64,000 bases of DNA, from positions 62,001-126,000 of the forward strand of contig CANKYO010000004.1 in the NCBI GenBank assembly GCA_947488175.1, in the 5' to 3' direction. The notes below the pieces were generated by a model, which searched no databases, was not told where the DNA came from, and saw only the letters and a program-made list of their open reading frames with translations. This document shows, piece by piece, positions 52,924 through 62,491 of this stretch. Source of the stretch: an uncultured Paracoccaceae bacterium. GTDB lineage: Bacteria > Pseudomonadota > Alphaproteobacteria > Rhodobacterales > Rhodobacteraceae. Positions within the stretch are counted from its first letter, which is position 1, and each line of letters begins with the position of its first letter. The translations under genes were made by a program, and so were the position numbers.

Positions 52924-54729
52924 ATGCCGATCAATCCGACAATCGCTGCGGTTACCGACCGCATTCGCGCCCGTTCAGAAGGTCCGCGCCGCAAGTATCT
53001 TGATACCATGACCCGCGCCGCCGCCGACGGCCCACGCCGGGCGCATCTGACCTGCGGGAACCAGGCCCACGCCTATGCGGCTATGGGCGATGATAAGGCA
53101 GCCCTGACAGATGGCCCCAACCCGAACCTCGGCATCATCACCGCCTATAATGACATGTTGTCGGCACATCAGCCATTCGAACGCTACCCCGATCTGATCC
53201 GCGCCGCCGCCCGGGATGCCGGCGGCACAGCACAAGTGGCTGGCGGTGTGCCCGCCATGTGTGACGGGGTGACACAAGGTCAGACAGGCATGGAATTGTC
53301 CCTCTTTTCGCGCGACGTGATCGCCCTCGCCGCTGGCGTGGGGCTGTCCCATAACGTCTTTGACGCGGCCATCTATCTTGGCGTCTGCGACAAGATCGTC
53401 CCTGGTCTGGTTATCGCGGCAGCCACATTCGGCTACATTCCGGGCATCTTCGTGCCTGCCGGACCCATGACATCCGGTCTGCCAAATGACGAAAAATCCA
53501 AGGTGCGCCAGCAATTCGCCACCGGCGAAGTCGGCCGCGACAAACTGATGGAGGCTGAAATGGCCTCGTATCACGGCCCCGGCACCTGCACCTTCTACGG
53601 CACCGCCAACACCAACCAGATGCTGATGGAATTCATGGGGCTGCACTTGCCCGGCGCGTCTTTCGTCAACCCCGGCACCCCCCTGCGCGAGGCTCTGACG
53701 ACCGAAGCGACCAAACGCGCCCTCGCAATCACAGCACTTGGCAACCAGTACACACCGGTCTGCGACATCCTTGATGAAAAGGCGTTTGTGAACGGGCTTG
53801 TGGGCCTGATGGCGACCGGCGGATCGACCAATCTGGTGATCCACCTGCCCGCCATGGCCCGCGCCGCCGGGATCATCCTCGATCTGGAGGATTTCAGCGA
53901 CCTGTCAGCGGTCACCCCGCTCATGGCCAAGGTCTATCCAAACGGTCTGGCGGACGTGAACCACTTCCACGCGGCAGGCGGTTTGCAATTCATGATCAGC
54001 AACCTGCTCGAGGCCGGGCTTCTGCATGAGGACGTCAAGACCGTCGCCGGTGATGGTCTGGACCTCTATACCCAGGAACCGCAGATAAAGGATGGTGACT
54101 TTCAATACCGCGCAGGCCCCAAGCACAGCCATAATGAAAAAATCCTGCGACCCTGCGGCGACCCGTTCCATGCCAGCGGCGGCCTTACCCAACTGGCTGG
54201 CAATCTCGGACGCGGGGTGATCAAGACGTCTGCTGTTGCCCCCGAACGGCACATCATCGAAGCGCCTGCGCGGGTCTTTCATTCACAAGACGATGTCAAG
54301 GCGGCCTTCAAGGCAGGTGAATTCACCTCGGATACGGTCATCGTCGTGCGCTACCAGGGGCCCAAATCAAACGGCATGCCCGAACTGCACGGGCTGACGC
54401 CGACCTTGGCCGTGCTTCAGGACCGCGGCCTCAAGGTTGCGCTTGTCACGGATGGGCGTATGTCCGGCGCATCCGGCAAGGTGCCTTCGGCGATCCATGT
54501 CTGCCCCGAAGCAGCGGATGACGGCCCAATCAGCCTGCTGCGCGACGGCGATATCGTGCGGCTCGACGCCACCAAAGGCACAATCGACGTGCTCGGTGTC
54601 GACCTCAGCACGCGCACACCAGCCGCCGCCGATCTGACCGGCAATGGCACCGGCGTAGGCCGCGAACTATTTGAAGCATTCCGCAAAAATGTAGGGCTTG
54701 CCGCCGATGGCGCGGGTGTCGTCGTCTAG
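52924..54729 (+). CDS. edd: Phosphogluconate dehydratase
   Basis: 601 aa. Start at [10 protein letters not shown] with AGAGGAA 4 bases upstream. IlvD/Edd family: [4Fe-4S] cysteines C113 ([10 protein letters not shown]), C155 ([10 protein letters not shown]) and C222 ([13 protein letters not shown]), then [23 protein letters not shown] and [23 protein letters not shown]. First step of the Entner-Doudoroff pathway, 6-phosphogluconate to KDPG. Confidence 0.95.
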   Translation: MPINPTIAAVTDRIRARSEGPRRKYLDTMTRAAADGPRRAHLTCGNQAHAYAAMGDDKAALTDGPNPNLGIITAYNDMLSAHQPFERYPDLIRAAARDAGGTAQVAGGVPAMCDGVTQGQTGMELSLFSRDVIALAAGVGLSHNVFDAAIYLGVCDKIVPGLVIAAATFGYIPGIFVPAGPMTSGLPNDEKSKVRQQFATGEVGRDKLMEAEMASYHGPGTCTFYGTANTNQMLMEFMGLHLPGASFVNPGTPLREALTTEATKRALAITALGNQYTPVCDILDEKAFVNGLVGLMATGGSTNLVIHLPAMARAAGIILDLEDFSDLSAVTPLMAKVYPNGLADVNHFHAAGGLQFMISNLLEAGLLHEDVKTVAGDGLDLYTQEPQIKDGDFQYRAGPKHSHNEKILRPCGDPFHASGGLTQLAGNLGRGVIKTSAVAPERHIIEAPARVFHSQDDVKAAFKAGEFTSDTVIVVRYQGPKSNGMPELHGLTPTLAVLQDRGLKVALVTDGRMSGASGKVPSAIHVCPEAADDGPISLLRDGDIVRLDATKGTIDVLGVDLSTRTPAAADLTGNGTGVGRELFEAFRKNVGLAADGAGVVV

Positions 54730-54779
54730 GCGATAAAGTAGTTTGCTCTTCATACCTCCCGATTTTGAAAGACCACAAC

Positions 54780-55421
54780 ATGACCCCACAAGACGCCTCC
54801 GCCGCAGCCGCCAAAGTCTGCCTGCTGGCCCCCGTTATCCCCGTGCTCGTGATTGATGATGCAGACACTGCCGCAGATCTTGCCAAGGCACTGGTGGCCG
54901 GTGGCCTGCCCGCGCTCGAAGTCACATTGCGGACGCCCTCAGCGCTCGACGCGATCCGCGAAATGGCCACCGTAAAGGGCGGCGTTGTGGGGGCGGGCAC
55001 ATTGCTCACCCCCAAAGATGTGGAAGCCGCCAAGGCGGCAGGCGCCACCTTCGGTGTCTCACCAGGGGCAACCGACATCTTGCTCGACGCCTGCGAGGCC
55101 AACAACCTGCCGCTCCTGCCCGGTGCCGCCACCGCGACCGAGGCGATGCGCCTGCTTGAACGTGGCTATACCGTGCAAAAATTCTTTCCTGCAGAGGCGA
55201 ATGGCGGCGCACCTGCGCTCAAGGCGATTGGCGCACCGATCCCGCAGGTCAAATTCTGCCCCACAGGCGGGGTCAGCCTGAAAAATGCCAATGATTACCT
55301 ATCGCTCGGCAACACTCTTTGTGTCGGCGGATCATGGGTGGCGCCGAAAGACAAGGTTGAGGCCAAAGACTGGACCGGGATCACCGCACTGGCGGCTGAG
55401 GCCGCAGCCTTGCCACGATAA
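54780..55421 (+). CDS. eda: KDPG/KHG aldolase
   Basis: 213 aa. Cleaves KDPG to pyruvate and glyceraldehyde-3-phosphate. Catalytic E47 (ALEVTLRTP) and Schiff-base K134 (VQKFFPAEANGG), with VVGAGTLLTP and CPTGGVSLKNANDYLSLGN. 50 bases after edd, same transcript. zwf and pgl are not in the window. Confidence 0.95.
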   Translation: MTPQDASAAAAKVCLLAPVIPVLVIDDADTAADLAKALVAGGLPALEVTLRTPSALDAIREMATVKGGVVGAGTLLTPKDVEAAKAAGATFGVSPGATDILLDACEANNLPLLPGAATATEAMRLLERGYTVQKFFPAEANGGAPALKAIGAPIPQVKFCPTGGVSLKNANDYLSLGNTLCVGGSWVAPKDKVEAKDWTGITALAAEAAALPR

Positions 55422-55436
55422 CCGCGCCGTCCCGGA

Positions 55437-55715
55437 TTAACTCCGGGTCGGGTCCACCCGGGCCGAACGCCCACCACGCCTGCGCGGCGATGGTGCATCC
55501 TTCAACGCCGCCAAAAGCGTCTGTGTCATGGGGTGATCCATCGGCTGATCTGCATACCGCACCAACAACCCCTGCACCTGATCGCGCGTGTCCAGATCAT
55601 CAGGCACACCCAGCGCCCAATCGAGAAAGATCGTGCGGCATTCACCGCTGCTGATGCCGTCGATGCGATAGGCCTCGCGGATCAACCCTTTGGGATCATG
55701 CGGATCCTTTTGCAT
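55437..55715 (-). CDS. Conserved hypothetical protein downstream of glnE
   Basis: 92 aa. Pattern DPKGLIREAYRIDGISSGECRTIFLDWALGVPDDLDTRDQVQGLLVRYADQPMDHPMTQTLLAAL, found next to other Rhodobacteraceae genes in my recollection; basic tail RRRGGRSARVDPTRS. Overlaps the glnE end by 20 bases, so translationally coupled. Function unknown. Confidence 0.7.
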   Translation of the reverse strand: MQKDPHDPKGLIREAYRIDGISSGECRTIFLDWALGVPDDLDTRDQVQGLLVRYADQPMDHPMTQTLLAALKDAPSPRRRGGRSARVDPTRS

Positions 55716-58473
55716 CACCTGTCCCCAACTTGCGGCTGATCACCTCATCCGCCGCTGTTGCTGCCGCAACCATTGCATCACTCAAGGCGCCCATATCCTC
55801 AAACCCCGTCTCACGCAGGATAAACCGCCGCCCACCTTCACCCAATGCATCCGGGTCCAGCGAACTGCCCGTCAGCAACCGCGACGCCGCCTGCACACGC
55901 CACAAAAGCCCGGCGGCATGTCCAACCGCGCGCGCATCAGCGTCGGACAACCAGCCATCCGCGACACCGGCCGCCAATTGTGACGGCGCATCGCGCGCCG
56001 CACTGCCTGTGCGCAGGGCACAGGCCTGCGAAAACAGTTCGGTATCCTGCAACCGGCCCGGGCCAATCTTGGCATCCCAGCTCCCCTGTGGCGGCTTGGC
56101 GCCCGCAATCCGCGCCCGCATTTCGGCGACATCCGAAAGAACAGACGCCCCCTGCCCTTTCCCAGTCAAAAGCGGCACGCGAAACGCCTCGATCTCATCA
56201 GCAATTTCCATGCTCCCCGCCACCGCGCGGGCCCGGGTCAATGCCAGATGCTCCCATGTCCAGGCCTCGTTCTGCTGATACTCCCGAAACGCCCCAAGCG
56301 ACGTCGCAACCGGCCCTTGTCGGCCAGAAGGGCGCAAACGCATATCCACCTCGTAAAGACGCCCCTCGGCCATGGGCGCGCTCAACGCGGTGACCAATGC
56401 CTGCGTCAGGCGCGAATAATACGCGCGCGTCGCCAAAGGACGCCTGCCATCAGAAGCCTCCACACCATCCGCATCATAAATGACGATCAGATCAAGGTCA
56501 GACACCGCATTCAGTCGCGCGGCCCCCAGCGATCCCATCCCCAGCACCACCGCCCCCCGACCCGGCAGGTCGCCATGCTTACGGGCAAACTCCGCCACGA
56601 TCACAGGCCAAAGCCCCGCAACAACAGCCTCCGCCAGTTCGGCATATTGCTGGCCACTGACATCGGCATCGATCAGGCCACGCAGATGATGCACCCCGAT
56701 CCGGAAATGCCATTCCTTGGCCCAGCGGCGCGCCGCGATCAGTTGGGTCTCGTAATCATCCGATGTCGCCAGCACCCCTGCCAACCCCTCGACCAGTCCG
56801 GCCACACCCGGCCACGGATCAAAGAACGCGCCACCGATCACCGCATCCAGCACCCCGGAATTGCGCGACAGATATTGCGCCAATGCAGGCGCGGTGGCGG
56901 CAATATCCACGATCAACTGCGTCAGTTGCGGGTTCGCCTCGAACAGCGAAAACAGCTGCACCCCCGCAGGCAACCCCGCCAAGAACCCATCAAACTGCGA
57001 CAGCGCTTCATCCGGGCGGGCCGCATCCTGCAAGCGCTCCATGATCGTCGGGATCAGACGTTCGAATATCTCGGTCGCCCGCGACGACCGCAAGGCGGGA
57101 TAACTGTGCCAGCGCGCCACCACATCGCGCCCCCAATCGGACGTGACAGGGGCCGCCGGTTCCGGCGCAAAAAACCCTTCTGTCAGGTCATGCACCTCTT
57201 CCAGCCGCTCTGCCAGTTCCTGCCGCAACCCCGCAACATCGCGGCCCATGAAGGCTGCCAACCTGTCAAACCCGGCGGCATCATTCGGCAAATGATGGGT
57301 CTGCGCGTCGCCCACCATCTGCAACCGATGCTCCACCTCGCGGTGAAACCTGTAATGATCGTAAAGCGTATCAGCCGCGTCCTGCGGCACCCAATCCGCA
57401 TCCGCCAACCGCTGCAACCCTTCCCGTGTGCCGCGCACGCGCAATGACGGATCACGCCCGCCGGCAATCAGCTGGCGGGTCTGGGTAAAGAACTCGATCT
57501 CGCGAATCCCCCCGCGCCCCAGCTTCATGTTGTGACCTTCCAGAACCAGCGGCCCATGCAGGCCCTTGTGGTCGCGGATGCGCAACCGCATGTCATGGGC
57601 ATCCTGAATGGCCGCAAAATCCAGATGCTTGCGCCACACAAACGGGCGCAGCGTCTTCAAAAACCCCTCGCCCGCCGCAATATCACCGGCACAGGGACGC
57701 GCCTTGATATAGGCGGCACGCTCCCATGTCCGGCCCACGCTTTCGTAATAGCGCTCCGCCGCCTCCATCGACAAACACACCGGCGTGACGGACGCATCCG
57801 GGCGCAACCGCAAATCGGTGCGGAACACATAGCCGCCCGCCGCGACGTCCGACAGGATCGCCGCCATACGGCGGGTCGCGCGAATGAACGCCGCGCGGGC
57901 ATCATGATAATCATCCGGATCAAACCGGGTTTCATCAAACAGACAGATCAGATCGATATCGGACGAATAATTCAGCTCGCCCGCGCCCATCTTGCCCATG
58001 GCCAGCGCGGTCATGCCCCCCGCCGTCGCGGCATCTTGATCACCGGGCAGCTTGCCCCGGGCAATCTCCGCCCCGACAAGCGCCACCAGACAGGCATGCA
58101 CCGCCGCATCGGCAAAATCCGTCAACACCTGCGTCACCATCTCCAACGGCCAGGCACCAGCCAGATCGGCCAGCGCGGCAATCAGGGCGATGCGGCGCTT
58201 GGCCTGCCGCAACGCAACCGGCAACTGATCCAGCGCAATACCCGGAATGTCCGCCAACAGCACCGCAACCGCCCCTTCAGGATCATCCAGCGCCCCAGGC
58301 AACCAATCCGCCTCTGAGGCAATCAGCCCCGCCAGATAGGGGCTGCACCCCGCCGTCCCCCTGATCAAGGGGACCAAAGCAGCATCCAGCCCCGGCACAG
58401 CCGCAACGGCATCCCCACCACGGTCGGGCTCATAAGGGTCAGGACAACGGGTCAGGCGGGCGGCAATCGACAT
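55696..58473 (-). CDS. glnE: Bifunctional glutamine synthetase adenylyltransferase/deadenylase
   Basis: 925 aa with two nucleotidyltransferase domains. The N-terminal one has MGKMGAGELNYSSDIDLICLFD (~159-180), the C-terminal one GMGSLGAARLNAVSDLDLIVIYD (~645-668), each followed by a helical domain. Adds or removes AMP on GlnA in response to PII, tuning nitrogen assimilation. Standard length. Confidence 0.95.
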   Translation of the reverse strand: MSIAARLTRCPDPYEPDRGGDAVAAVPGLDAALVPLIRGTAGCSPYLAGLIASEADWLPGALDDPEGAVAVLLADIPGIALDQLPVALRQAKRRIALIAALADLAGAWPLEMVTQVLTDFADAAVHACLVALVGAEIARGKLPGDQDAATAGGMTALAMGKMGAGELNYSSDIDLICLFDETRFDPDDYHDARAAFIRATRRMAAILSDVAAGGYVFRTDLRLRPDASVTPVCLSMEAAERYYESVGRTWERAAYIKARPCAGDIAAGEGFLKTLRPFVWRKHLDFAAIQDAHDMRLRIRDHKGLHGPLVLEGHNMKLGRGGIREIEFFTQTRQLIAGGRDPSLRVRGTREGLQRLADADWVPQDAADTLYDHYRFHREVEHRLQMVGDAQTHHLPNDAAGFDRLAAFMGRDVAGLRQELAERLEEVHDLTEGFFAPEPAAPVTSDWGRDVVARWHSYPALRSSRATEIFERLIPTIMERLQDAARPDEALSQFDGFLAGLPAGVQLFSLFEANPQLTQLIVDIAATAPALAQYLSRNSGVLDAVIGGAFFDPWPGVAGLVEGLAGVLATSDDYETQLIAARRWAKEWHFRIGVHHLRGLIDADVSGQQYAELAEAVVAGLWPVIVAEFARKHGDLPGRGAVVLGMGSLGAARLNAVSDLDLIVIYDADGVEASDGRRPLATRAYYSRLTQALVTALSAPMAEGRLYEVDMRLRPSGRQGPVATSLGAFREYQQNEAWTWEHLALTRARAVAGSMEIADEIEAFRVPLLTGKGQGASVLSDVAEMRARIAGAKPPQGSWDAKIGPGRLQDTELFSQACALRTGSAARDAPSQLAAGVADGWLSDADARAVGHAAGLLWRVQAASRLLTGSSLDPDALGEGGRRFILRETGFEDMGALSDAMVAAATAADEVISRKLGTGDAKGSA

Positions 58474-58553
58474 GCGCCAACACTGCGGCGGTCAGGCACT
58501 CTGGTCAATCACATGCGGCGCGTTAGGATGCCCAAAAAAAAGGAAACATGATC

Positions 58554-59027
58554 ATGAGCAAAAGCCTGAAACGGGTGGCACAAGCCCTGCGCGATGCCGG
58601 GCTGGACGTGACTCCCATTGAAATGGGCGCCGAAACCCGGACAGCCCAGCAAGCCGCCGATGCCGCGGGTTGCCATCTGGATCAGATCGCGAAATCGATC
58701 ATCTTCGCCGGACAAACATCAGGCAAGGCGATCCTGTTCATCACCGCAGGTGGAAATCAGGTCGATCACGCCAAGGCGGCAGCCATCGCCGGCGAACCAC
58801 TGGGCAAGGCCGACGCAGCCCTGATCCGAGCACAAACCGGCTTTGCCATTGGCGGCGTGGCCCCGGTCGGCCATCTCAATCCGATCAGGGCGTTCATCGA
58901 CCCCCGACTGCTGGAATTCAAAGAGATCTTCGCTGCAGCAGGCACCCCACGACACATCTTTCCTATCAATCCCGAAAAACTAGTACAGATTTCTACAGCG
59001 CAACCTGCTGATTTCACTACTGTTTAG
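58554..59027 (+). CDS. YbaK/EbsC family aminoacyl-tRNA deacylase
   Basis: 157 aa. Start at MSKSLKRVAQAL; AAAGGA is 9 bases away (an ATG two codons earlier is too close). YbaK fold: TAQQAADAAGCHLDQIAKSIIFAGQ with the conserved Lys, FITAGGNQVDHAKAAAIAG, and GFAIGGVAPVGHLNPIRAFID. Hydrolyses mischarged Cys- or Ala-tRNA(Pro). Free-standing form. Confidence 0.88.
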   Translation: MSKSLKRVAQALRDAGLDVTPIEMGAETRTAQQAADAAGCHLDQIAKSIIFAGQTSGKAILFITAGGNQVDHAKAAAIAGEPLGKADAALIRAQTGFAIGGVAPVGHLNPIRAFIDPRLLEFKEIFAAAGTPRHIFPINPEKLVQISTAQPADFTTV

Positions 59028-59033
59028 CCGCTT

Positions 59034-59052
59034 ATGTAAAAAACATTCACAT
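59034..59052. promoter_or_regulatory. Upstream dyad of the DUF2852 promoter
   Basis: ATGTAAA-AAACA-TTCACAT, one mismatch from perfect symmetry, just upstream of the likely -35 box. Confidence 0.5.
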
Positions 59053-59058
59053 TAACAC

Positions 59059-59089
59059 TTGAACAGGGGCACCCGGTTTCCGATATCTA
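59059..59089 (+). promoter_or_regulatory. Probable DUF2852 promoter
   Basis: TTGAAC (59059-59064) and TATCTA (59084-59089) with 19-base spacer; GATATC at 17 is an alternative. It is bracketed by the two dyads. Confidence 0.4.
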
Positions 59090-59092
59090 TTC

Positions 59093-59111
59093 ATGTGAAA
59101 GGCATTCACAT
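59093..59111. promoter_or_regulatory. Downstream dyad of the DUF2852 promoter
   Basis: ATGTGAA-AGGCA-TTCACAT, perfect 7-bp arms with 5-base spacer. Same motif as the dyad at 59034, centres 59 bases apart. Confidence 0.55.
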
Positions 59112-59139
59112 CAACCCGGACAAACAAGGAGCTGACCCC

Positions 59140-59583
59140 ATGAACACCGCCACCACCCATTCCCCGATGGCCATGAACGACCATCGCCCTGGGTTTTTCG
59201 CCCGCGCCGAGGCCTGGCTAGACGAGCGCGGCAAAGGCGCCTGGATTGCCGCCATGGTCTTGGGCTTCATCTTCTTCTGGCCCATCGGCCTCGCCCTTCT
59301 TGCCTACATGATCTGGAGCAAACGCATGTTCAACAAATCCTGCACCGGGATGACCCGGACCCGCGCTCGCCACATGACCAAGTCTTCCGGCAACAGCGCA
59401 TTTGACGCCTACAAGGCCGAAACCCTGCGCCGCCTGGAAGAAGAACAGGACAAGTTCGAGGATTTCCTGAAACGGCTGCGCGAAGCCAAGGACAAGGCCG
59501 AGTTCGACCAGTTCATGAATGACCGGGCACAAGCGTCCGACAAATCGAAAGACGCAAACGATGACGGCCTCGCCCAAGCCTGA
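59140..59583 (+). CDS. DUF2852 membrane protein
   Basis: 147 aa. Start set by AAGGAG 8-9 bases upstream. One long hydrophobic segment (GAWIAAMVLGFIFFWPIGLALLAYMIWS, ~39-66), then a basic loop and a coiled-coil C-terminus: SGNSAFDAYKAETLRRLEEEQDKFEDFLKRLREAKDKAEFDQFMNDRA. Alphaproteobacterial family of unknown function. Promoter bracketed by two dyads, suggesting inducible expression. Confidence 0.83.
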   Translation: MNTATTHSPMAMNDHRPGFFARAEAWLDERGKGAWIAAMVLGFIFFWPIGLALLAYMIWSKRMFNKSCTGMTRTRARHMTKSSGNSAFDAYKAETLRRLEEEQDKFEDFLKRLREAKDKAEFDQFMNDRAQASDKSKDANDDGLAQA

Positions 59584-59591
59584 CCCACAAG

Positions 59592-59616
59592 GGGCCCCGC
59601 AAACCGGGGCCCTTTT
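59592..59616 (+). terminator. Rho-independent terminator between the two DUF2852-like genes
   Basis: GGGCCCCG pairs with CGGGGCCC (59605-59612) around CAAAC, followed by TTTTCTT. Confidence 0.85.
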
Positions 59617-59638
59617 CTTATTTCAAGGAGACACATAA

Positions 59639-60103
59639 ATGACCAGCATCGACATAAACGCACAGCACCAATCGACCACCAGGCAAACCGACATGCCCGT
59701 GGCTGTGCAGGTACTTTCCACCCTGCTCTTTGGTGTTTTTGGTATCCTTGCGGTGATTTTTGCGTTCAACGCATCGCTTGTGGGCGGGATCATCGTGGCT
59801 GTCGTGATCGGCTGGCGCGGCGGCTTTGCGCCCGGCTATTGGGGCAATGGCCCGGCGCTCCCCTCAGCCAAAACACTGATGTCGCTCGCGCCAGAGGCGC
59901 AGCACCGTAGCAGCGGCAATGCCAGTTTTGATGCCTACCGGACAGACACCCTGCAGCGGCTCGAGAAAGAGCAAACCAGTTTCGAAAATTTCCTGGGGCG
60001 ACTGCGCGCTGCCAAGGACAAATCCGAATTTGACGATTTTCTGGATCAGCGCGCCCGCCGGATTGCGGATGATCGCGAGGATTGGCTGCAAAAAGACAGC
60101 TAA
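59639..60103 (+). CDS. DUF2852-like membrane protein, second copy
   Basis: 154 aa; AAGGAG upstream. Hydrophobic region PVAVQVLSTLLFGVFGILAVIFAFNASLVGGIIVAVVIGW differs from the first copy. The C-terminus repeats its motif (SGNASFDAYRTDTLQRLEKEQTSFENFLGRLRAAKDKSEFDDFLDQRA). Shares the upstream promoter only by read-through of the terminator, or has its own. Function unknown. Confidence 0.78.
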   Translation: MTSIDINAQHQSTTRQTDMPVAVQVLSTLLFGVFGILAVIFAFNASLVGGIIVAVVIGWRGGFAPGYWGNGPALPSAKTLMSLAPEAQHRSSGNASFDAYRTDTLQRLEKEQTSFENFLGRLRAAKDKSEFDDFLDQRARRIADDREDWLQKDS

Positions 60104-60211
60104 GACCGGGCTCAAATGGCACAAGTCTGAGGCGTTAACCGCCTGTTAAGTAAGGGGCTTGGCGTAAGCGGGATCGGTTGTTAAAGTTTCCAAAATCAAT
60201 CGGACCCGCAT

Positions 60212-61018
60212 ATGCGCCATACGCTGCCCATCGCACCACAATTCTATGTGACGGCCCCCCAGCCGTGCCCCTATCTTGAGGGCCGGATGGAACGCAAGCT
60301 GTTCACGGCATTGCAGGGCGACGCAGCAACAAAACTGAATGATTCTCTTTCAAAACAAGGGTTTCGGCGGTCGCAAAATGTGCTTTACCGGCCGTCTTGC
60401 GCCGAATGCTCGGCCTGTATGTCGGCCCGGATCGACGTTTCACTGTTTTCACCCAGCCGCAGCCAAAGGCGCGTTCAAAAACGAGCGAGCCATCTGAAAC
60501 GGCGCGCGACATCGCCTTGGGCCACGGAAGAGCAATACGCGCTTTTCCGCCAATATCTGGATGGGCGGCACGCCACCGGCGGCATGGCCGACATGGATAT
60601 CTTTGAATTTGCGGCAATGGTCGAGGAAACACCTATCCGCTCGCGGCTCATCGAATACGAAGCGGATCAAGCACTCAGCGCCGTCTGCCTGACCGACATC
60701 CTCGATGACGGCCTTTCGATGGTTTATTCCTTCTTTGATCCGGCGCTCGACAGGCTGTCACTCGGCACCTATGTCATCCTCGACCATATCGCCATCGCCC
60801 GGGATCTAGGCCTGCCATATGTCTATCTGGGCTACTGGGTCCCCGGCAGCCCCAAGATGGGTTACAAAGCCAAATTCAAAGGGCTGGAGGTCTACAATAA
60901 CGGGACCTGGGAACTGCTACGGGACCCGTCGCAATACGGTGCCGATGTTCATCCGCTCTCCAACGATCCGATCGCAGAACAGGTCGCGCGGATCAGCCTG
61001 CCCGAAGGGCGCAGCTAA
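60212..61018 (+). CDS. bpt: Aspartate/glutamate leucyltransferase (Bpt)
   Basis: 268 aa ATE-family enzyme of the N-end rule pathway: transfers Leu from Leu-tRNA to proteins with N-terminal Asp or Glu, marking them for ClpAP. N-terminal [13 protein letters not shown] and [19 protein letters not shown] supply the Cys cluster; C-terminal [45 protein letters not shown]. The stop codon lies inside the repeat element that follows. Confidence 0.9.
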   Translation: MRHTLPIAPQFYVTAPQPCPYLEGRMERKLFTALQGDAATKLNDSLSKQGFRRSQNVLYRPSCAECSACMSARIDVSLFSPSRSQRRVQKRASHLKRRATSPWATEEQYALFRQYLDGRHATGGMADMDIFEFAAMVEETPIRSRLIEYEADQALSAVCLTDILDDGLSMVYSFFDPALDRLSLGTYVILDHIAIARDLGLPYVYLGYWVPGSPKMGYKAKFKGLEVYNNGTWELLRDPSQYGADVHPLSNDPIAEQVARISLPEGRS

Positions 61019-61132
61019 AGCGAAATCCCAAAAATCTGAAACAGATTTTTGATTTCAAGACAGATGCAACCGTTGCTCCTGTCTTGTCGCCGAGAAAATC
61101 TGCGTTGCAGATTTCACTGACGACGCTCTAGA
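61015..61132. repeat. Composite inverted-repeat element between convergent genes
   Basis: Three successive hairpins: CAAAAATCTG/CAGATTTTTG with outer GAAAT/ATTTC (61022-61056), CAAGACAG/CTGTCTTG with inner GCAAC/GTTGC (61056-61086), and AAATCTGC/GCAGATTT (61096-61114). The ends are related inverted copies (CTAAAGCG at the left, CTAGAGCG read from the right). The TAA of bpt and the TAG of pmtA fall in these ends. It fits a REP/MITE-like palindromic unit and would also act as a bidirectional terminator. Confidence 0.6.
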
Positions 61133-61748
61133 CACGCCGCTTTTCCAGCACCAGAAACGTCATCATGCCCATGGGCGGAAACGCCCGCTGTTCAGCCAGC
61201 GCCAGACTGTCTTCACCAAGAACGCGTGCCATCTCGAAATCGGAATGCCAGCCAATCAGGTTGGCGAAGGGGGCGGTGATACGTTCCCAGAACGCCAGGA
61301 ACCCTTTGTCGCGGGCAAAGTGATTGGTGATCACGATGCGCCCGCCCGGTTTGCAGACACGCGCCATCTCGGCCACTACGCGCTCCGGTTCAGGCACCAC
61401 AGAAACGATATGCATCGCGGCCACCGTATCAAAGCTGTTGTCAGAAAAATCGAGGGTTCGCGCATCCATCTGGCGCAGCTCTTTGACGTGCGATAGCCCC
61501 TTTGCCTCAACCTTGGCCTGCGCCTTGGCCAGCATCTCTTCGCTGAAATCAATACCAGTCACAGCCAAATGCGGATCATATTCCCGCAAGGCAAGCCCGG
61601 TGCCAACGCCCACTTCCAGCACGCTGCCCTGCTGCTGATTGATATATGCCACGGTCCGTTTGCGGCCGGCATTGGTGATCAGCCCGAATGTCTTGTCATA
61701 GATCGGCGCCCAGCGGGCATAGGACGTGCTGACAGCATTGATATCCAT
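61128..61748 (-). CDS. pmtA: Phosphatidylethanolamine N-methyltransferase, PmtA-type
   Basis: 206 aa. Start at MDINAVSTSYARWAPIYDKTFG with AAGGAATAACC upstream. SAM loop VLEVGVGTGLAL (~43-54), TGIDFSEEMLAKAQAKV, MDARTLDFSDNSFDTVAAMHIVSVVPEPERVV. Matches the Rhodobacter-type soluble PmtA that makes phosphatidylcholine from PE. Directly after pssA and psd, which supply its substrate. Confidence 0.88.
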   Translation of the reverse strand: MDINAVSTSYARWAPIYDKTFGLITNAGRKRTVAYINQQQGSVLEVGVGTGLALREYDPHLAVTGIDFSEEMLAKAQAKVEAKGLSHVKELRQMDARTLDFSDNSFDTVAAMHIVSVVPEPERVVAEMARVCKPGGRIVITNHFARDKGFLAFWERITAPFANLIGWHSDFEMARVLGEDSLALAEQRAFPPMGMMTFLVLEKRRV

Positions 61749-61750
61749 GG

Positions 61751-62488
61751 TTATTCCTTTGTCTTTACGGCGCGCCAGGCCCAAAAGACACCAGCAATAT
61801 AAAGCAGATCAAGCACCACAAGCGTGGCCCAGACGTAGGTCAGCAGTGCCGCCAATAACAGCATCGCCCCCAGCAGAAAGAATGGCACATTCGACCGCGA
61901 AATGGTCAGCATCTTGAACGAATATGTGGGCACCCGGCTGATCATCGCCAACCCGACAAGGATCATCCAAAGTGCCACCAGTTCAGGCCGGATCAATGGC
62001 GCATCCGAGAACAGAAATGAAATGAACATCGGCAACAACGCCAGCAGCGCCCCCGCCGGTGCAGGCACCCCCACGAAATACCGTTTATCGCCACCCACGG
62101 TCTCGGCCTTGTTTTGCACATTAAAACGCGCCAGCCTCATCACGCAGCAAATCGCAAAGAACAGCACGGCAATCCATCCGGCACTGCGCATTTCGTCCAA
62201 TGCAAAAAGGTATAATAGCAGCGGTGCGGCAACCCCGAAATTCAGAAAATCGGCAAGCGAATCCAGCTCGGCACCGGTTTTGCTTTCGGATTTCAAAAGA
62301 CGGGCCAGTCGCCCATCAACCGCATCCAGAAACCCCGCCAGCAGGATCAACAGAACGGCACGTTCGTAATCGCCATGAAACCCGAAACGGATCGCCGTCA
62401 ATCCAGCGCAAATCGCCGCCAGCGTAACAGCGTTGGGCAACAATGCGATCACCGGCAATTCGGATCGTGTCGGAATACCGCGCGCCAT
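61751..62488 (-). CDS. pssA: CDP-diacylglycerol-serine O-phosphatidyltransferase
   Basis: 245 aa, integral membrane. CDP-alcohol phosphatidyltransferase signature DGRLARLLKSESKTGAELDSLAD (DG-x2-AR-x8-G-x3-D-x3-D) at ~58-80. About seven hydrophobic segments. Makes phosphatidylserine. 3 bases after psd and 2 before pmtA. Confidence 0.94.
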   Translation of the reverse strand: MARGIPTRSELPVIALLPNAVTLAAICAGLTAIRFGFHGDYERAVLLILLAGFLDAVDGRLARLLKSESKTGAELDSLADFLNFGVAAPLLLYLFALDEMRSAGWIAVLFFAICCVMRLARFNVQNKAETVGGDKRYFVGVPAPAGALLALLPMFISFLFSDAPLIRPELVALWMILVGLAMISRVPTYSFKMLTISRSNVPFFLLGAMLLLAALLTYVWATLVVLDLLYIAGVFWAWRAVKTKE

Positions 62489-62491
62489 TCC

